Assembly (NCBI GenBank): GCA_026874595.1
Contig: CM049315.1
Span: forward strand, 71,216,916 to 71,280,915
Reading direction: 5' to 3'
Source: Sipunculus nudus
Taxonomy: Eukaryota > Annelida > Sipuncula > Golfingiida > Sipunculidae
Length of the DNA: 64,000 nt
Both the position numbers and the translations under genes were made by a program. This document shows positions 59,450-64,000 of the stretch, piece after piece. The notes below the pieces were generated by a model. The model was not told the origin of the DNA and did no database searches. It saw only the letters and a list, made by a program, of their open reading frames with translations. Positions within the stretch are counted from its first letter, which is position 1; each line of letters opens with the position of its first letter.

Positions 59450-62161
59450 TATTTCGTTTAATTTAACTGGATTAAGCTTGAGTAACTGGATTCCTTGAGT
59501 TTTTCGTGGTCCATAATCATATTAGTGTATTATATGTTTTTATTGATTACGCAATCAATTACGACATTAACAAAATTTCCTGAAATTGCTGAATTGCATG
59601 GCTTATTCTTCAAACTTTTCCCAGTTGGTGTTATTACAAGATAATGTAGACATTTCTGCAGACATTAGTTCTTGACAATCCTAAAAAATCTTTTGTTTAT
59701 TTGACCGTATACACACATAAGATTGTACATATATAATTACATTTTATGGTACCCTTTGTATATAACGTGTATGATGTGTTCTGTGTTTTTCTCTCGATGT
59801 ACATCGCCGTGACGATTCTCTTATTCTATAAATACTCATTCTTTTGAAACTGAGTGTATAAACACTTTCTTTAAGATCATTTTTAATGTAAAAGTATATA
59901 ATGACCTTTAATAAAGAACTTTCTTCATGAATAAGCACTAACCAGTTGTGTGCTTACCCTTATGAATTGTTTGTGACGAGTTTGTCCATTTGGGAAGGAA
60001 GACAACCAGATCATTTATTTACTTTTGGGTTCCTGAAAAGTCTATAGGCCCAGTGCATCAGGCCAATACAGTACGGGATAAGGATTTGTGTCACCACGAT
60101 TTTCAGACTAGTTTGCAAGTAGCAATTATCATACATAATTATTAATAATGGCTTGTACTGCTAATTGTTTTATTTTATTTTGGTTGATGTCCTCTTGTCA
60201 ATTTAGTAGTTATTCTCATGTTGTTGTTGTAACAAATAAATATAGACCAAGCAACATATTTCCGAGCACGGAAGGAAACGTTTCAGCTTATTTATAAGAA
60301 TGAGTAAATATATCCGTTTGTTATATAACGCAAAGAGAGTACGTTTGCATTTTTATTTTGTTAGAAATATAGTTCAGTGGCATAATCGAATGTTTTCTTG
60401 CGACTCTACTTGGGGTCATAAGTTTTATATTTCTTCTGTTAGTTAACAGTTTAAAAGTGTAGTAACATCTTAAACAGTTGTGTTATATCGTGTCATCATT
60501 TGGCCACTTTCAAAATGAGTTCAATATGTATGAGGTGTACAGGAAAAACGCTCTGAAAGTGCATACCTCTGCCAAAAAAGTTAGGATCCTGGTCAAACTT
60601 TGGTGTATGGTCCGTAAACCCAGGACTATATTATTTCAAGCTGGGAGTAATGGCTCAGACCTGAATACAAGCGGCTAAAATAGGTCACACCTATGTACGA
60701 GAGCGGGGCATACTTTAAATGACGACAGTCTCTCTCTCCTGGGGCAGGAAAGTAATGCCTCAATTATCTCATAATAACGAATATTCCTTCAACGGTAATT
60801 GTTTTATGTTGATCCAGGTTACCTCTTATATCTAAAAGCTAGTTCCACTGGTGTTAACCTAACCCTACACAAAATTTAATCAAAATCTGTTTATTACTTT
60901 TGAGTAAAGTTGTTATAGGTAACAGTCTCACAAACCAGCTCCGGCACAACTATATTCTTGCTGGTGGGACGTAAAATAAAGAAAAACACCAGGCATTTCA
61001 TGGAGAAGAGGGTCAGTATCAAGTCGAAAAGAAACTTCATTTAAGTGTAATTTGGTGAATTTGATAAATATTCTTAATCTCATGGAAGGAATGTCTGAGT
61101 GTTTTTTTTTGCATTTTATAATCTGTTACATTCAGCTGAATGTCCTGAACCGTTGATGACATTTTCCTGGTTAGCCCAACAACGGAGCAGTTATCACATG
61201 TATTATTTGAGTAATTTTATCGGTATTGAATAATATTTTGAATAAATGTTTTTAATTTTCAAAAGGATACTTAAGAAGAGGATCGTACACCATAGAACCA
61301 CTACAGTAAAGTAACCAGCGGATTCTACGCAAGGGGGGGGGGGGGTAGGGGTAATTCTCTCACATCGCTATAGCGCACATTAAAAGACGGGTGTATATGA
61401 TCATTTGAGAGAAAAAAATATAATAGAAAATATACTATATAAAAAGTTACACTTGGACGCACATGAAAGAAATTGAATCGTTTGTTGTAGAGCCCAAAGG
61501 TATCGTCCTTCGTGTCCCGAATAAGGAAAAAGGCTTTGTCCATTTCTGTTAAGAACCCACAGTTTCTGATTGTTTCATTTTAAATTCATTTCTCTGTTTG
61601 CTTCGTTATTCATTTCTTATTCTTTACTATCAAATGTATGTATTTAAATTAGATTCTTCCTGATGAATAGCACAGATATGATCCCGTCCCTGTTTGGTAT
61701 AGTGTCATTGTGAAACCACCGCTCCTCTGTTTCCCTGCTGCCGTTAATACACTTTCCTCGACCTGCTATGTATTACTTACGATCGCATTGAAAAAGACAT
61801 GGTAAGAGTATGAGGACATAACTAAGTCATAATATAATTAAAATATAAACATGAAAATCTTATCAAGAAATAAAAACTTTAGCCAAAACAAGATAATGTT
61901 ATTAAGCTGAATAATTAATAATTATGCATGAAAATTGAAACTGTTGAACAGGCCTTCCTGTTCTTTCTCCTTTTGACATAAATTTAAACCTTGTGGGAAT
62001 ATTGTGGTACAAAACACTACTTATCATGAACTGTGAGGGTAAAATGCACTGAGTAATTCCACAGTAATTGAGTAAATTTTGTTAATAGTTGATCTTCGAT
62101 TTTGTGGACAAATATATTACAACATTTCAGATTAATTAGCATAAAACGATTTGAATCTTTT
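59450..62161. other. Intergenic DNA with no supported gene
   Basis: AT-rich, with a G tract near 61334-61347. Short open frames have no recognised domain. Confidence 0.5.
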
Positions 62162-63690
62162 TATGATTATTATGTGTTCAAAATGGCTCAAGTAACGGCT
62201 TATATTATTTTTAAAGCTAATTAATACCTAAATGTTGAGAAGAATACTTGTTCATTGTAACAGGTAAGCATCACAGTGAAAATCAGGTGCCTCTGGAGAG
62301 GAACATGGGGAAACGAAATTCACCTTATATACAAAGAGTACTATATATATAAAACAGACTTAACAGCGGGTCATACATTGCATTTGTATATGTATCAAAT
62401 ATTCATACTTCTGAAATAAGGATTTCTAGGAATGACAAACTAATGTATTAATGCACTAGAAATTAAAAAAATTAGAACATCATCTCAGAAAAAAAAATTC
62501 TGTCGGGAAAGTTTAAATAAAAAGCCATCAAATCCAATGTTTTTAATGGTATTTCATATATATTCTAATTAATTGGTTAATCAACAAAAAAATAAAATAC
62601 ATTTTAATGATTATTTTTATCAGTTACTTTACCAGACTATTTGCAAATACAATACAGATTATTTGAAGTGAATATGTCAATTATTAAGAGAGATATAAGC
62701 ATTTACATACCCCTACCCCCTTATCAAGGCTACGTGTCCGCGGGTGCCGTGCGTAATGATGCGGGAGTATTTGATTGGTCTAAAACGGTAGTGCATAAAA
62801 AATAATCAATGAAAACATCTTAATTCCGTAACTGGACATACTTTGGGATCTAAAATACATATGTCATAAAATCCTAGAGGGGTACACCGTGACCTCTCCC
62901 AGCCTATGGCCTATATATATGTTTTTTTTGTATGATTATTATATGTTCAAATGGCTCAAAAGAGGATATTTATCATTATTAAACCCAATAAACATCATCA
63001 GGTTCAGAAAAAAAAACTATCCGTATTATTAGGGAAGCATTACAGTGAAAAACAAGGGCGTCTAGAGAGGAACATGGAACACACATTCACCTTAAATACA
63101 CAAGGTACTATAAAATAGACTTAATAGTGGGTCATTCATTGCATGTGTATATGGTCAAATATTCATAATGCTATCAAATGGATTTCTAGGAGTGTCAAGG
63201 ACTAATGTATTAATGCACTAGACAGTTAAAAAAGTCACCATCGTCTAAAACCAACTTCTGTTGGAAAACGTTTAAAGTAAAAGTCGTTGAAATCAATATT
63301 CTTTCAGGATATTTTTATTTATTATTTTAAGTATCGTAATTAATTGGTCAATCAACAAAAACATAAAATGAATTTTTATGATTATTTTTATTTTCGACTT
63401 TTCTCGATTATTTGCAACTAAAAATACAATTTATTTGAAGTGAATATGTCAAATATTAAGGCAGCTATAAGCATTTACATACCCCTACCCCCTTATCAAG
63501 GCTACGTTTCCGCGGGTGCCATGCGTAATGACTCGGTTGTTTTTAAATGGCCTAAAAGGGTAGTGTATCCCAAAACAGTCAATGTTAACATCTTAATTCA
63601 TTAATTGAACATTCTTAGGGATCTAAAAATACATATATCATAAAATCCCAGAGGGGATGCACGGTGACCCTAGCCCATGGACTATAATAA
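62162..63690. repeat. Tandem duplication, unit about 772 bp, two copies
   Basis: Copy 1 is about 62162-62927 and copy 2 about 62930-63690. Landmarks recur at a constant offset of 772: gaggaacatgg, aatgtattaatgcactaga, attaattggt-aatcaacaaaaa, and catacccctacccccttatc (62706 and 63478). The copies have diverged by substitutions and small indels except in the last block. Confidence 0.85.
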
Positions 63691-64000
63691 TCAAAGTACC
63701 GTATCAGTAATAAAGACGTGTGGAACGAAAGGTCCTCAGTGAGCAGCTTTATAAATATTTATTCCCGACCTATCGACAGATTTGCACGATTTAAGTTCTT
63801 GCATGCATATGGAACTGAACTGTGTTGGTTTTTTTCTCGTTTCGGTCTCTTACCGCGTTTATAAAGCAGCCGACACGGAAGGAGTAGCAGGTTTTGAATC
63901 GATGGTCACCTCCATGAATTCCTAGAGCCGGTCGAGAAAACCCGAGCAGCTCATGTTAGATCGGTTAAATTCGTATGGATCATTCATTAATATTTATGAA
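63691..64000. other. Unassigned window end
   Basis: Somewhat less AT-rich. No open frame or splice-bounded exon could be supported. Confidence 0.4.

Noticed and set aside
1-64000. CRISPR arrays, operons, bacterial origins, intact tRNA or rRNA genes
   Set aside because: None are visible; the tandem arrays have no spacer structure, and the only pol III-like boxes are in SINE-like repeats.

Overview
This is eukaryotic, AT-rich, repeat-dense genomic DNA. It looks like a lophotrochozoan and most likely a bivalve mollusc, but that is inference. It rests on a many-exon membrane protein gene of the von Willebrand factor D and EGF domain type (VWDE-like), on the mix of L1/Tx1-type LINEs, Ty3/Gypsy elements, a Merlin-type transposon and short foldback elements, and on hairpin-ended tandem-array repeats. 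There are no bacterial features.

Layout. 1-1.2 kb: intergenic DNA with a diverged repeat. 1.25-5.83 kb (minus): a 5'-truncated, inactivated L1/Tx1-type LINE with a perfect 15-bp target duplication. 5.85-11.3 kb: intergenic, with a ~40-bp minisatellite. 11.6-16.83 kb (plus): a decayed Ty3/Gypsy element carrying a PHD-type zinc finger between RNase H and integrase; only its 3' LTR is seen. 17.98-19.22 kb (minus): a Merlin/IS1016-type transposase broken by one stop codon. 22.35-29.10 kb (plus): a full-length but inactive Ty3/Gypsy element with two LTRs and integrase upstream of reverse transcriptase (Gmr1-type order), sitting in a TA microsatellite. 30.5-31 kb and 32.6-37.4 kb: tandem arrays, the second group bounded by inverted copies of a hairpin. 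37.6-38.4 kb: a LINE 3' fossil.

38.8-54.8 kb (minus): the only convincing host gene. I resolved 21 exons by splice sites and reading phase, encoding roughly 1,060 residues without the N terminus: end of a D8C-like Cys domain, a VWFD domain, an EGF-like module, an IPT-like segment, three Cys modules with one exon each, a transmembrane helix and a short basic tail. Two exons each lack one base, so the gene is either damaged or carries two assembly indels. Its introns hold several foldback transposons, a tRNA-derived SINE and microsatellites. 55.3-56.1 kb: another LINE fossil. 56.4-57.26 kb: a solo LTR related to the Gmr1-type element, with a 4-bp target duplication. 57.6-59.45 kb: a probable inverted-repeat element. 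62.16-63.69 kb: a 772-bp tandem duplication.

Apart from the host gene, essentially every coding signal is a dead mobile element. The most unusual items are the integrase-before-RT Gypsy element, the PHD finger inside the other Gypsy pol, the hairpin-bounded composite array, and the GGCC-ended elements with 3-bp TAA/TTA duplications in and near the host gene.
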